Source: Hespellia stercorisuis DSM 15480 (lineage in GTDB: Bacteria > Bacillota > Clostridia > Lachnospirales > Lachnospiraceae). From it: 64,000 nt of DNA. The first letter of the stretch is position 1; every line of letters begins with the position of its first letter. The notes beneath the pieces are model-generated. The model had not been told where the DNA came from, did no database searches, and saw only the letters and a program-made list of their open reading frames with translations. Position numbers and translations under genes: made by a program. The DNA lies in assembly GCF_900142165.1 (NCBI RefSeq), contig NZ_FQZY01000008.1, forward strand, positions 62,001 to 126,000. The letters run 5' to 3'. This document shows positions 36,016-45,086 of this stretch, piece after piece.

Positions 36016-36957
36016 TTACACCAATCCTTTCATGCGAATCGCTTTTTTGGCTGCAGCGGCAATGTCGTCAGCGGTCAGCCTGTATTTTTTGTACAGATCG
36101 TCCTGAGTTCCGGATTCCCCGAAATGGTCATCGACACCGATGCGTATTACCGGAACAGGACAGGTCTCCGACAGGTACTCACAGATGGCGCCGCCCAGAC
36201 CGCCGGTCTTCATGTGATCTTCTGCTGTAACGAATGCGCCGGTCTCCTTTGCTTTCTGCAGCAGCAGTTCTTCGGGGAGCGGTTTTATAGAGTAGGCGTT
36301 GATGACGGAGGCATTGATCCCCTCGGACTTCAGGGCTACGGCTGCCATTAATGCCTGCTCTACCATGAGGCCGCAGGCGGCGATTGTGACGTCACTGCCG
36401 TTGCGGAGCAGATCGGCGCCGCCTGGCCTGAAAGGCTTTTCATCCTCGAAGATGTCCTCGGCGAGATCACGGCCGAGTCTCAAGTATGCGGGGCCGTCGT
36501 ATGCGAGCATGGCTTTCATTGCGGCTTTGGTCTCGGTGACATCTGCGGCTGCGAATACTTTGAAGTTGGGCAGGGTGCGGAGCAGGGCGATATCCTCTAA
36601 TGCCTGATGCGTCGCACCGTCCTGTCCAACGCACAGTCCACTGTGGGTCGCCACAATCTTAACGTTCAGATTCGGATAGGCGATTGCCTGGCGGATCTGT
36701 TCAAACGGCTTTTCGGATACGAACATGGAAAAACCGACCACAACCGGGATGAGACCGGTGGTGGAGAGGCCGGCGGCGGTGCTGACGAGATCAGTCTCAC
36801 TGATTCCGACGTTGTACATCCGGTCCGGATACTTTGCGGAAAAATCGGTCAATTTCAGTGCGCGGGCCGAATCTGCGTTCAAGACAACCATATTTGGATA
36901 TTCCTCGGCACCGCTTAAAATGGCATCGATTAGTGTGGAACGAAAAGATTTCTTCAT
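36016..36957 (-). CDS. Transketolase, C-terminal subunit
   Basis: A 313-residue pyrimidine-binding plus C-terminal domain. GISETDLVSTAAGLSTTGLI near residue 62 holds the ThDP-activating Glu; the usual AEQN is SETD here, in contrast to AEQN in the pair at 59069. HSGLCVGQDGATHQALEDIA and VTAEDHMKTGGLGGAICEYL follow. The start is ATG 36957 with AAAGGAATC upstream; the ORF's extra 18 residues have no site. First gene of the minus-strand operon, divergent from the RpiR regulator. Confidence 0.92.
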   Translation of the reverse strand: MKKSFRSTLIDAILSGAEEYPNMVVLNADSARALKLTDFSAKYPDRMYNVGISETDLVSTAAGLSTTGLIPVVVGFSMFVSEKPFEQIRQAIAYPNLNVKIVATHSGLCVGQDGATHQALEDIALLRTLPNFKVFAAADVTETKAAMKAMLAYDGPAYLRLGRDLAEDIFEDEKPFRPGGADLLRNGSDVTIAACGLMVEQALMAAVALKSEGINASVINAYSIKPLPEELLLQKAKETGAFVTAEDHMKTGGLGGAICEYLSETCPVPVIRIGVDDHFGESGTQDDLYKKYRLTADDIAAAAKKAIRMKGLV

Positions 36958-37197
36958 AGTGTTGATTCCTTTCTGATCTGAAACTTTTTGAAAATTCAGT
37001 TTACACTCCAAGTATAACGTGGATAATTTGGATTATCAATACTGAAATAACACCAACAAAAATGAATGGGAATGGGAGACGAAATGTGCACTATGCATAA
37101 AAATGCTCCAAAAATGACGAACAAATACTCCAAAACTACAAACTTGAAAAAGGAGTAATGTTGTGAGATAATAGAGTATAAACTTAGGGAGGGACGT
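36958..37197. promoter_or_regulatory. Transketolase operon / RpiR control region
   Basis: AAATGCTCCAAAA (37101-37113) and AAATACTCCAAAA (37123-37135) are direct repeats 22 bases apart. An inverted GGAGTA lies at 37152-37157. Such spacing on one DNA face fits a multimeric regulator, probably the adjacent RpiR protein. GGGAGGGACG precedes its ATG. Confidence 0.45.
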
Positions 37198-38085
37198 ATG
37201 AGATATAACGAAAGTGTGCGTAACATATTAGCGACTACACAGTTTTTACTTCCAAGTCTGACGCCGGCGGAGAAGAGGGTGGGAGAGTTTATTCTGGATT
37301 CGCCCAAAGAAGCGTCCTCGATGTCACTGCAGAAAATGGCGAAGCGTTGTAAATGCGGAGAGGCCACGGTGGTGCGGCTATGCAAGACAGTAGGGGCTTC
37401 CGGATATTCGGAGTTTAAGCAGCTGCTGCGAAAGCAGATATCCAATCCCACAGCGAGGGATGAGGTGGAGTATCTGGAATCCAGTCACGACATAGGTGAC
37501 ATTGTGGAGAGCGTCTTCCGGCTCAATATTCTGAATCTGAAGAAAACGCTGGAGGTCGCGAGCTTTGAGGAGTACGAAAGTGCCTGCGAGGCGATTGCTT
37601 CGACCAGGAAGATCTGCTTTTTTGCAATTGGAGATGCCATGTTTCCGTGCAGTTATGCGGGACTGCGTTTTCGTAGAATGGGATACGACTGCTATGCGGA
37701 CAGTGATGCAGACATCCAGATAGTGAATGCGTGCAATATGAAACCAGGGGATGTGGCCATTGCTATCTCCCACAGCGGCAGAACCAAACAGGTTGTAGAG
37801 GCAATGCGGATAGCGAAAGAGCGCGGGGCGCGGACTATATGCATCACAAAGGCCGGTAAGTCGGAACTGACGAAGTATTCGGACATTGTTCTCTACAATG
37901 TGACGATGGACTCGAGCGTTGACAAAGAAGTGATAGCCAGAAGAGTTGCCGAACAGGCCATGCTGGACGCAATATACATGGGAGCGCTGCAGAGAATGGA
38001 GACGAACTCCTTTGCGCGGCTGCAGGAGGTGTCATCAAATTTACGGGTGAATAAAATACCTGAGAAAAATTCACAGGATAGGTGA
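37198..38085 (+). CDS. MurR/RpiR-family transcriptional regulator
   Basis: A 295-residue regulator. N-terminal HTH_6 domain (residues ~1-80: LTPAEKRVGEFILDSPKEAS, KRCKCGEATVVRLCKTVGAS) followed by a SIS sugar-phosphate domain (GDMFPC-type AIGDAMFPCSYAGLRFRRMG, VAIAISHSGRTKQVVEAMR near residue 185). It likely senses a phosphorylated intermediate of the neighbouring transketolase/kinase operon, from which it is divergent. It is followed ten bases later by a LacI regulator, so two sugar regulators share one transcript. Confidence 0.9.
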   Translation: MRYNESVRNILATTQFLLPSLTPAEKRVGEFILDSPKEASSMSLQKMAKRCKCGEATVVRLCKTVGASGYSEFKQLLRKQISNPTARDEVEYLESSHDIGDIVESVFRLNILNLKKTLEVASFEEYESACEAIASTRKICFFAIGDAMFPCSYAGLRFRRMGYDCYADSDADIQIVNACNMKPGDVAIAISHSGRTKQVVEAMRIAKERGARTICITKAGKSELTKYSDIVLYNVTMDSSVDKEVIARRVAEQAMLDAIYMGALQRMETNSFARLQEVSSNLRVNKIPEKNSQDR

Positions 38086-38095
38086 GGGATGGAGA

Positions 38096-39109
38096 ATGAA
38101 ATATAAGGCAAAAGATATAGCGAGACAACTGGGCGTGTCGCCGGCAACGGTTTCTCTGGTGATTAACAACAAGCCGGGGGTGGGAGAGAGCAAGAGACAG
38201 GAGATCCTACGAAAAATAGCGGAGCTGGACTGCGAGTACCTGCTGAAGGAAGGTGGGATAAACAGAGGCGACATTGGCTTTATTGTCTATAAGTGTGATG
38301 GGTGCATCATAGATGAATATCCGTTCTTTAACTACCTGAATGAAAGCGTGAATCGTGCGGCGGAAGAATATAATTACACAATGACAATGATCTATATGGA
38401 CAAAAGTACGCCGCTCAATGAGCGGTATCTTACCTTGGAAAATTTCCGGCATGCAGGATATATTGTGTATGCGGTGGAGATGTATCCGGAAGATGTGGAA
38501 ATATTCCGCAAACTGAAAGTGCCCTGCGTGTTTGTCGACAATCCTTTTCCAAGTCTGGCGGTCGACACGGTCGTGGCGGATAATTTTCTGGGGATTTGTC
38601 AGGCGTTCGACTATTTGTATGAGATGGGGCATCGGGAAATTGGATACATCAAAAGCCAGTTTCCTATTATTTGCTTTGAAGAGCGGCTGCAGGCATTCAA
38701 GGACTGCATGAGGAGTCGCGGGCTGACCCTGCGTGAGGATTTTATCATGGAGATTGGATATCGTGAGGCAGAGACAGAGCGGGATGTGGAGAAGTATCTT
38801 GAGGCGCAGACGGAACTGCCGACTGCATTTATATCGGACAATGATCTGCTGTCGTGCCGCGCAATACAGGTGTTCAAGAGAAGAGGGATCAGCGTTCCGG
38901 ATGAGGTGTCTTTTGTGGGATTTGACAACCGGCCTATATGCTCTTTCACGGAGCCGAATGTGACGACGATAGAATTTTCGCCCAATGAGATGGGGAGAAC
39001 AGCGGTGGAAATGCTTGTGAAAAAGATGGAGAATACGAGAGAGTGCACCGGAAAGTACAGGGTGGCGACCAGGCTGATAGAGAACGCGAGCGTGAAAAAA
39101 ATAGTTTAG
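38096..39109 (+). CDS. LacI-family transcriptional regulator
   Basis: A 337-residue repressor. The helix-turn-helix is at the N-terminus (KAKDIARQLGVSPATVSLVI, residues ~4-23), then NNKPGVGESKRQEIL hinge region. A periplasmic-binding-like core includes VDNPFPSLAVDTVVADNFLG, GHREIGYIKSQFPI and VSFVGFDNRPICSFTEPNVT. It lies just upstream of the sugar ABC transporter operon, its probable target. No perfect operator palindrome was recognised in the 580-base gap that follows. GGATGGAGA precedes the ATG. Confidence 0.9.
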   Translation: MKYKAKDIARQLGVSPATVSLVINNKPGVGESKRQEILRKIAELDCEYLLKEGGINRGDIGFIVYKCDGCIIDEYPFFNYLNESVNRAAEEYNYTMTMIYMDKSTPLNERYLTLENFRHAGYIVYAVEMYPEDVEIFRKLKVPCVFVDNPFPSLAVDTVVADNFLGICQAFDYLYEMGHREIGYIKSQFPIICFEERLQAFKDCMRSRGLTLREDFIMEIGYREAETERDVEKYLEAQTELPTAFISDNDLLSCRAIQVFKRRGISVPDEVSFVGFDNRPICSFTEPNVTTIEFSPNEMGRTAVEMLVKKMENTRECTGKYRVATRLIENASVKKIV

Positions 39110-39196
39110 TACATCGCAAACTAAATAATTGCTTGGATATATAGGCAAGCTTAATGTGGCAGGTATTTAGGAAACGATGTACTGGTGTTACGAATA

Positions 39197-39240
39197 AGAA
39201 GATCGTACATTTCGAGAGATGAAGTGTACGGTCTTTTTTT
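39197..39240 (+). terminator. Intrinsic terminator after the LacI gene
   Basis: AAGATCGTACATTTC pairs with GAAGTGTACGGTCTT (two G-T pairs) around GAGAGAT, then a run of T residues. Confidence 0.88.
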
Positions 39241-39689
39241 GCTGCAAAAAAAACAGATAGAAATAAAAAGAATTGCAGCAGGAAAATTAAGGAAGAATTT
39301 AAAAAATGATCATACAGTGAGAAGAGGGAGAAACCTGAGAAACACAACAGAAATTGAACATGTTAATAAAATAACTAAATTTAATTTAATAAAATTAATA
39401 AATTTAGCGATAAAGTTTATTGACAGATTGAGTTTTAAATGCTAATATTTGTTCATGAAGTTGAAAAAAACAAAGGAAACTGTTAAAAATTAGTCAAATC
39501 CACTAAATAATCAGACTGAACGAGGAACGACACATAGTAACCAGATACTAAATTTTATTCAGTCAAAAATGCATTTGGATGAGTGGGGTTTAGCAGATCC
39601 TTTAGAAAAGACGTGATGTCAGGGAGGAGGATATTTCAAAAAAGCCGACAGGCTAGGGAGCTGAGTTTTTTAATCGAAAGGAGAAAGTT
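39241..39689 (+). promoter_or_regulatory. Promoter and long leader of the sugar ABC transporter
   Basis: A 449-base stretch with no convincing gene. The promoter is TTGACA (39420-39425), 17 bases, TAATAT (39443-39448), the same box pair and spacing as at lsrA. The leader is then about 235 bases and ends with CGAAAGGAGAAAG. AGGGAGGAGG near 39620 could be a second ribosome site without a following ORF. No riboswitch match recognised. Confidence 0.5.
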
Positions 39690-40793
39690 ATGAAAAAGAA
39701 AATTGTGAGTGTATTATTAGCAGGTGCTATGGTATTAGCGATGGTAGGATGCGGAAGCAAGGATGCTGCATCGGACGGTGGAAGTACTTCGAAGGAGACA
39801 AAAACGGAAAACACAGGATCGACTGAGGTTGCAAATGCAGCTGGACTGGCTGACACAAGTTATGATACAAGCTATGAGCCAAAGAAAGATACATATAAAA
39901 TCTACTGCACGTATAAATTAGTACATGCCTGGTATGATGCAATTGAAGTTGGTGTAAAAGCGGCTGTAGAAGATTTCGCTGACCAGGGCGTTACAATCGA
40001 CTACGAATGGTATGCACCGGTTCAGGCAGATGCGAACGATCAGGTAAACTCAATCGAGACGGCAGTTGGTCAGGGCTATGACATGATCTTAGTAGATGTT
40101 AACCAGGAATCTCTTACAGAGCCGGCAGTAAAAGAAGCAATTGACAATGGCGTAAAAATTGGTCTGTTTGCATCAGCCGACCTTCCGGATTCAGGAAGAT
40201 CCTTCTTCGTTGGTAACAACGACAACTATGGTGATGGTGAGAAGATCGCCAAAGCTACTTACGATAAGATGATCGAAGACGGAAAATCCCAGGTTGCTTT
40301 CCTTTCAGGAACAATCGGAGCTACCTCTCATGAAGCAAGACTGAAAGCATTCTACGACACTGCTGAATCGGCTGATTACAAAGACAAAATCGAAGTAGTT
40401 GATGATCAGAGAGATGATGACATGGTTGAAAATGCAATCACAATCACAGAAGCATGGCTGCAGACCTACCCGGAACTCGGCGGTATCCTTTGTAACAACA
40501 TGTCCAACCCGGTAGGTGCATGTCAGGCAGTATCTGATGCAGGTAAGGGCGGCGACATCGTGATCGGCGGTATGGATCATGACCTTCGTACATTAAACTA
40601 TCTGGAAGACGGTACCTTATATGTTGCATGTATCCAGAACTGCTACGATATGGGTTACAAAGCTATCTGGGAAGCAGTTAGATGTATCGATGATGAGAAA
40701 CCGACAGAAGAAATCACAGACGTTGGATCATCTCTGGCATATCAGGAAGATGCTCAGACATACATCGATATGCTCTTTGCTGAGTCAAAATAG
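39690..40793 (+). CDS. Sugar ABC transporter substrate-binding lipoprotein
   Basis: A 367-residue binding protein. Signal peptide and lipobox VGC near residue 22 (AMVLAMVGCGSKD), then a Ser/Thr/Glu-rich linker to about residue 50. The type I periplasmic-binding fold resembles RbsB/XylF relatives: IYCTYKLVHAWYDAIEVGVK, MILVDVNQESLTEPAVKEA, FFVGNNDNYGDGEKIAKATY, GGMDHDLRTLNYLEDGTLY. The ligand is unknown; neighbours (polyol dehydrogenase, sugar kinases, transketolase) favour a pentose, tetrose or polyol. Followed by a structured gap before the ATPase gene. Confidence 0.9.
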   Translation: MKKKIVSVLLAGAMVLAMVGCGSKDAASDGGSTSKETKTENTGSTEVANAAGLADTSYDTSYEPKKDTYKIYCTYKLVHAWYDAIEVGVKAAVEDFADQGVTIDYEWYAPVQADANDQVNSIETAVGQGYDMILVDVNQESLTEPAVKEAIDNGVKIGLFASADLPDSGRSFFVGNNDNYGDGEKIAKATYDKMIEDGKSQVAFLSGTIGATSHEARLKAFYDTAESADYKDKIEVVDDQRDDDMVENAITITEAWLQTYPELGGILCNNMSNPVGACQAVSDAGKGGDIVIGGMDHDLRTLNYLEDGTLYVACIQNCYDMGYKAIWEAVRCIDDEKPTEEITDVGSSLAYQEDAQTYIDMLFAESK

Positions 40794-40810
40794 TACGCAA
40801 TAATTCAAAT

Positions 40811-40986
40811 GACACAAAGTGTCTCCATAAACGGTGCTGAAAGGGAACCCCGCCGGGGGTGGGGGAAACCCTGGCACCTGCGCAGATGCCTGCGGACGAA
40901 ATTCGCATTTCATGCATCTGCTCAATATCTGAGTGATGAATGATAACATTCCACGTGATTATGTTATATAGTCACGTGGAATTTTT
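40811..40986 (+). other. Structured RNA region between binding-protein and ATPase genes
   Basis: Four hairpins in a row. GACAC/GTGTC covers 40811-40823. A nested arm GGTGC/GCACC with AGGG/CCCT and inner ACCCC/GGGGT covers 40833-40878. GCAGATGC/GCATCTGC (40882-40921) encloses TGCG/CGCA. ATTCCACGTGA/TCACGTGGAAT (40948-40982) is followed by TTTTT and is terminator-like. Together they should cut transcription after the binding-protein gene and stabilise its mRNA. Confidence 0.6.
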
Positions 40987-41021
40987 AAATGTGAGACTTT
41001 GTAGGACAAAAAGAAGAGGAT

Positions 41022-42518
41022 GTGAATAAGTTGAGCGAATTTGTAATTGAAATGAAAGGCGTTACCAAAATATTCCCCGGTGTAAAAGCGTTGGATAATG
41101 TGGATCTGAGCGTGAAACCGGGTGAGATACATGCACTTCTCGGCGAGAATGGAGCAGGAAAAAGTACATTGATGAATTGTCTTGTAGGACAATATACTAT
41201 GGATGAAGGTCAGATACAGATGGATGGAAAGCCGCTGAAAATAAGCTCTGCGCAGGAAGCCAATGCCAATCATATCGTGATTGTACCTCAGGAGTTGAAT
41301 CTTCTTCCGGACGCTTCTATTGCAGAAAATATCTTCCTTGGAAATGAGCGGGTGAAGGGTGGAAAGATCAATTGGAAAGAAGCGGAAAGAGAAGCGGCGA
41401 AATTGTTAAAGGTGCTTGATCTTGAACTGGATGTCACGCAGAAGGTGAAAACATTATCGGCGGCGTACCAGCAGTTAGTCAGTATTGCGAGAGCGCTTGC
41501 ATACTCTCCGAGAGTGCTGGTTCTCGATGAACCCACGGCGGTTCTGACGAGCAAAGAAGCAGATTCCCTGTTTAAATCCATGCAGAGATTAAAAGCTGAA
41601 GGAACCTCCATGATCTTTATCACACATCATCTGGATGAGGTTATGTCCCAGGCTGACCGGGCGACCATAATGCGTGATGGCCAGCTGGTGATGGTTACAG
41701 AAATCAAAGATATCACAAAAGAAGAAATCGTTACGAACATGGCGGGCAAAAAGGTTGCGGAGTCACAGCATGTGAATAGAACCTACTCCGACGAGATTTT
41801 CTTCAAAGCGGAGAACCTTTCCCGTGACGGAGAATTTCAGAATGTGAGCTTTGACGTCAAGAAGGGCGAGATTTTAGCAGTAGCCGGACTTGTCGGCGCA
41901 GGGAGAACGGAAGTGTTCAAAAGTGTGTTTGGAATTACAAGACCAAATGCAGGCGGGAAAATGCTTATTGAGGGCAAAGAAGTGAATATCTCGGATCCGG
42001 GGGTGGCAATTAAGTATGGAATGGGGTATGTGTCAGAGGAAAGACGACATGACGGAATTACGCCGGGTATGTCGGTCATGGAAAATATGATTCTCCCATC
42101 CTTTGATCAGCTGAAATCCCACGGTCTGATAAATTACAAAAAAGCGGCGGATCTCACCGACAAATATATTGACAGATTCCGCATCAAAACTCCGGGAAGA
42201 GATGCGCTGATCAAGAATCTGTCGGGTGGAAATCAACAGAAAGTAATCGTGGCCCGCTGGATGGCAAAGGGGATCAAGATGCTTATAATGGATGAGCCTA
42301 CACGAGGCATTGATGTCAATGCAAAGGCGGAGATTCATGCATTGTGCAGAGAACTGGCGGATAACGGTGTCGCGGTAGTGGTAATATCTTCTGAGATGGA
42401 AGAAGTACTTGCACTTGGGGATCGCGTTATGATTATGCATCAGGGCAGAGTAAAAGGATTTATTGACGACGTAGAACTTACCACAGAAGAAGATGTTCTT
42501 CAATTAGCATTTAAGTAG
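41022..42518 (+). CDS. Sugar ABC transporter ATPase (RbsA/XylG/MglA type)
   Basis: A 498-residue double ABC protein. First Walker A GENGAGKST near residue 45, Walker B VLVLDEPTAVLTSKEAD. The second domain has a degenerate Walker A (GLVGAGRTE), signature LSGGNQQKVIVARWM and Walker B MLIMDEPTRGIDVNAK. The start is GTG 41022, close behind AGAGGA; the in-frame TTG at 41031 has better spacing (11 bases) and is a real alternative. It is separated from the binding-protein gene by a terminator-like structure, unlike lsrA, which precedes its partners. Confidence 0.92.
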   Translation: MNKLSEFVIEMKGVTKIFPGVKALDNVDLSVKPGEIHALLGENGAGKSTLMNCLVGQYTMDEGQIQMDGKPLKISSAQEANANHIVIVPQELNLLPDASIAENIFLGNERVKGGKINWKEAEREAAKLLKVLDLELDVTQKVKTLSAAYQQLVSIARALAYSPRVLVLDEPTAVLTSKEADSLFKSMQRLKAEGTSMIFITHHLDEVMSQADRATIMRDGQLVMVTEIKDITKEEIVTNMAGKKVAESQHVNRTYSDEIFFKAENLSRDGEFQNVSFDVKKGEILAVAGLVGAGRTEVFKSVFGITRPNAGGKMLIEGKEVNISDPGVAIKYGMGYVSEERRHDGITPGMSVMENMILPSFDQLKSHGLINYKKAADLTDKYIDRFRIKTPGRDALIKNLSGGNQQKVIVARWMAKGIKMLIMDEPTRGIDVNAKAEIHALCRELADNGVAVVVISSEMEEVLALGDRVMIMHQGRVKGFIDDVELTTEEDVLQLAFK

Positions 42519-42531
42519 GAGGTATTAAAAC

Positions 42532-43518
42532 ATGAAAAAAGTCACTGATTTCTTAAAATCAACTGCGGGAATGGTGCTGATCGTAACCATTATCGTTATG
42601 GTAGCAGTTCATTTCATAACCGGAGGTAATTTCTTCACGGCGTATAACGTAAGTACGCTGACAAGGCAGGCTTCATTTGTCATTATCGTTGCTTTTGGCC
42701 AGACCCTCGTACTGCTGACCGGCGGTATCGATCTGTCGGTTGCGGCGGTTGGATCTGTAGCGAGTATGTGTGCTGCAAAAATGATGGTTGAATCAGGAAT
42801 TAATCCGGCAGTATCGATCCTGGTTTCCTGTCTGGTGGGTCTTGCTCTCGGTCTGATAAACGGAGTGTTCATTGCATACTTGAAGCTGACCCCGTTTATT
42901 GTAACTCTGGCAACGGCAGAAATTTATAAAGGTATTGTTTACATTGTCACAAAAGGAACTCCGATCGTAGGGATTCCTGCAGGCGCAAAATTCCTGGCAA
43001 ACGGTGTGCTGTTCGGTTTCCTGCCGACGATTGTAATCATCATGCTGGTGATATGCTTTGCTCTGTGGATGATGCTCAGATATACGAAATTCGGACGTTA
43101 CGTATATGCGCTGGGCGGTAACAGAAACTGTGCAAAAATCGTAGGTATTAACACAGAAAAGGTTCTCGTTATGGTATACATGCTCAGTGGACTTCTCGCG
43201 TCGATCGCGGGAACGATGATGGCCTGCAAGCTTGCATCTTTCCAGGCGACCATCGGAGAAAACTGGGTAAACCCGACCATCGCTGCATCCGTACTTGGTG
43301 GTACATCTATGATCGGTGGTATCGGTGGAGTTGTCGGTACTGTAATCGGTGGACTGTTACAGCAGACGGTTTCCACGGCAATCACGCTTCTCCGCGTATC
43401 TTCTTATTGGGAGACGGTCGTTACCGGTGGTGTAGTACTGATCGCGGTAACCATCGATGCACTGAAAGAAAATTCAGCTATGCGCGATAAAGTAGGGCGT
43501 TTATTTAAGAAAAAATAG
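42532..43518 (+). CDS. Sugar ABC transporter permease (RbsC type)
   Basis: A 328-residue inner-membrane protein with eight or more hydrophobic segments. FGQTLVLLTGGIDLSVAAVG near residue 65 is the RbsC-family loop. GRYVYALGGNRNCAKIVGIN and ASVLGGTSMIGGIGGVVGTV are the cytoplasmic and coupling segments. It probably works as a homodimer with the ATPase 13 bases upstream, because only one permease gene is present. TAGGAGGTATTAAAAC precedes the ATG. Confidence 0.92.
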   Translation: MKKVTDFLKSTAGMVLIVTIIVMVAVHFITGGNFFTAYNVSTLTRQASFVIIVAFGQTLVLLTGGIDLSVAAVGSVASMCAAKMMVESGINPAVSILVSCLVGLALGLINGVFIAYLKLTPFIVTLATAEIYKGIVYIVTKGTPIVGIPAGAKFLANGVLFGFLPTIVIIMLVICFALWMMLRYTKFGRYVYALGGNRNCAKIVGINTEKVLVMVYMLSGLLASIAGTMMACKLASFQATIGENWVNPTIAASVLGGTSMIGGIGGVVGTVIGGLLQQTVSTAITLLRVSSYWETVVTGGVVLIAVTIDALKENSAMRDKVGRLFKKK

Positions 43519-43565
43519 GAATGGGTTATAGTGTATTGCACGTTGGAAAGGCTGGAGATAATGCT

Positions 43566-45044
43566 ATGTCAGAAAAATATATTATCAGCATCGATCAGAG
43601 CACGCAGGGGACAAAGGCTCTGCTGTTCAATGACCGGGGCGATATTCTGAAAAGAACAGATAAACCACATGAACAGATTGTCAATGAAAAAGGCTGGGTG
43701 TCACATGACGCCGTTGAAATCTATGAGAATACTATAGAGGTGGTCCGCCGTCTGGTCGGGGAATCGGGCGTTGACAAGTCCAGGATCGTTGGAGTCGGAA
43801 TCAGCAACCAGAGAGAGACCTCTCTCGCCTGGGATAAAGTTACCGGGCAGCCGCTCGGCAGGGCGATTGTATGGCAGTGCGCGAGAGCGGTGGATATATG
43901 CGAACGGGTCGAACGGCAGGGTGTCGCGGAACAGATCCGGCAGAAGACGGGAATCAACCTGTCCCCCTATTTCCCGGCATCAAAGATCGCGTGGATCCTG
44001 GAAAATGTGGAGGGGGCCAAAGAGAAGGCGGACAATGGAACCATCTGCCATGGCACGGTCGACAGCTGGCTGGTGTATAAGCTGACTGGAGGAAAAGCGT
44101 ATAAGACAGACTATTCCAATGCATCCCGCACTCAGCTATTCAATATTTTTGATCTGAAATGGGACGAGGAGATCTGTGGATTGTTCGGGATTGATTCGAA
44201 GAATCTGGCTGAGGTATGTGACTCCAATGCGAATTACGGAGAGACGGATTTTGAGGGACTGCTCCCGAAACCGATTCCGATCCACGGTGTCCTGGGAGAT
44301 TCCCACGGCTCACTGTACGGACAGGGCTGCAGAAAGCCGGGAATGATGAAGGCTACATACGGAACCGGATCTTCGATTGCCATGAACATCGGAGAAAAAC
44401 CGGTGCTCAGCACGCACGGGGTCGTGACTTCTCTGGCCTGGTGCATGAGCGGAAAAGTGAATTATGAATTAGAAGGAAACCTGAATTACACCGGTGCGGT
44501 CATCACCTGGCTGAAGGATGATCTGGAGCTGATCGAGTCGCCAGGGGAGACCGGAAGGCTTGCCGGCGAGGCGCTGGCTGACGATGAGGTCTACCTGATC
44601 CCGGCGTTTTCGGGACTGGGCGCACCGTACTGGGATGGACGCGCCACGGCGGCCATCGTCGGAATGACCCGCGCCACCGGCAAAAAAGAAGTGGTCAGGG
44701 CTGGCGTGGAATGTATCGCATATCAGATAACGGATATTGTGAAGGCCATGAGTGAGGATGCCGGAGTGGCCGTGAAGGAGCTCCGTGTGGATGGCGGTCC
44801 CACAAAGAACAGCTATCTGATGCAGTTCCAGAGCGATATTGCAGGTGTCACGGTACAGATTCCGGATTCGGAGGAACTGTCGGCGATCGGGCCGGCATAC
44901 GCGACTGGCATGGCACTCGGTGTGTGGGGCGAAGAGATTTTTGATAAATTGAATCGCACAAAATATGATCCTAAAATGGATGCTTCCGTCAGAGATAAGA
45001 AATATCAGGGATGGAAGGCTGCCGTAGGCAGGGTACTTAATTAA
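43566..45044 (+). CDS. GlpK-like FGGY sugar or polyol kinase
   Basis: A 492-residue kinase closest by eye to glycerol kinase: ISIDQSTQGTKALLFNDRG, SNQRETSLAWDKVTGQPLGR, IVWQCARAVDICERVERQG, TDYSNASRTQLFNIFDLKWD. Adenosine-side motifs are LRVDGGPTKNSYLMQFQSDI and IGPAYATGMALG. The context (ABC importer upstream, zinc polyol dehydrogenase downstream) makes a ketose or polyol such as erythritol or xylitol more likely than glycerol. The start is ATG 43566 with TGGAGATAATGCT upstream; the longer start at 43521 has no site. Confidence 0.85.
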   Translation: MSEKYIISIDQSTQGTKALLFNDRGDILKRTDKPHEQIVNEKGWVSHDAVEIYENTIEVVRRLVGESGVDKSRIVGVGISNQRETSLAWDKVTGQPLGRAIVWQCARAVDICERVERQGVAEQIRQKTGINLSPYFPASKIAWILENVEGAKEKADNGTICHGTVDSWLVYKLTGGKAYKTDYSNASRTQLFNIFDLKWDEEICGLFGIDSKNLAEVCDSNANYGETDFEGLLPKPIPIHGVLGDSHGSLYGQGCRKPGMMKATYGTGSSIAMNIGEKPVLSTHGVVTSLAWCMSGKVNYELEGNLNYTGAVITWLKDDLELIESPGETGRLAGEALADDEVYLIPAFSGLGAPYWDGRATAAIVGMTRATGKKEVVRAGVECIAYQITDIVKAMSEDAGVAVKELRVDGGPTKNSYLMQFQSDIAGVTVQIPDSEELSAIGPAYATGMALGVWGEEIFDKLNRTKYDPKMDASVRDKKYQGWKAAVGRVLN

Positions 45045-45086
45045 TAAAATGAGCAAATGCATAAGAAAGTGAAAGAGGTAATAATC

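Noticed and set aside
39185-39445. 86-codon plus-strand ORF after the LacI gene
   Set aside because: It starts in a terminator hairpin, lacks a ribosome site and has low-complexity Lys/Asn/Ile composition.
40833-40921. Cobalamin riboswitch-like GGTGC...AAAGGGAA start
   Set aside because: The following bases lack the conserved GGTGAAAATCC and GCCACTG elements; they form GC-rich hairpins instead.
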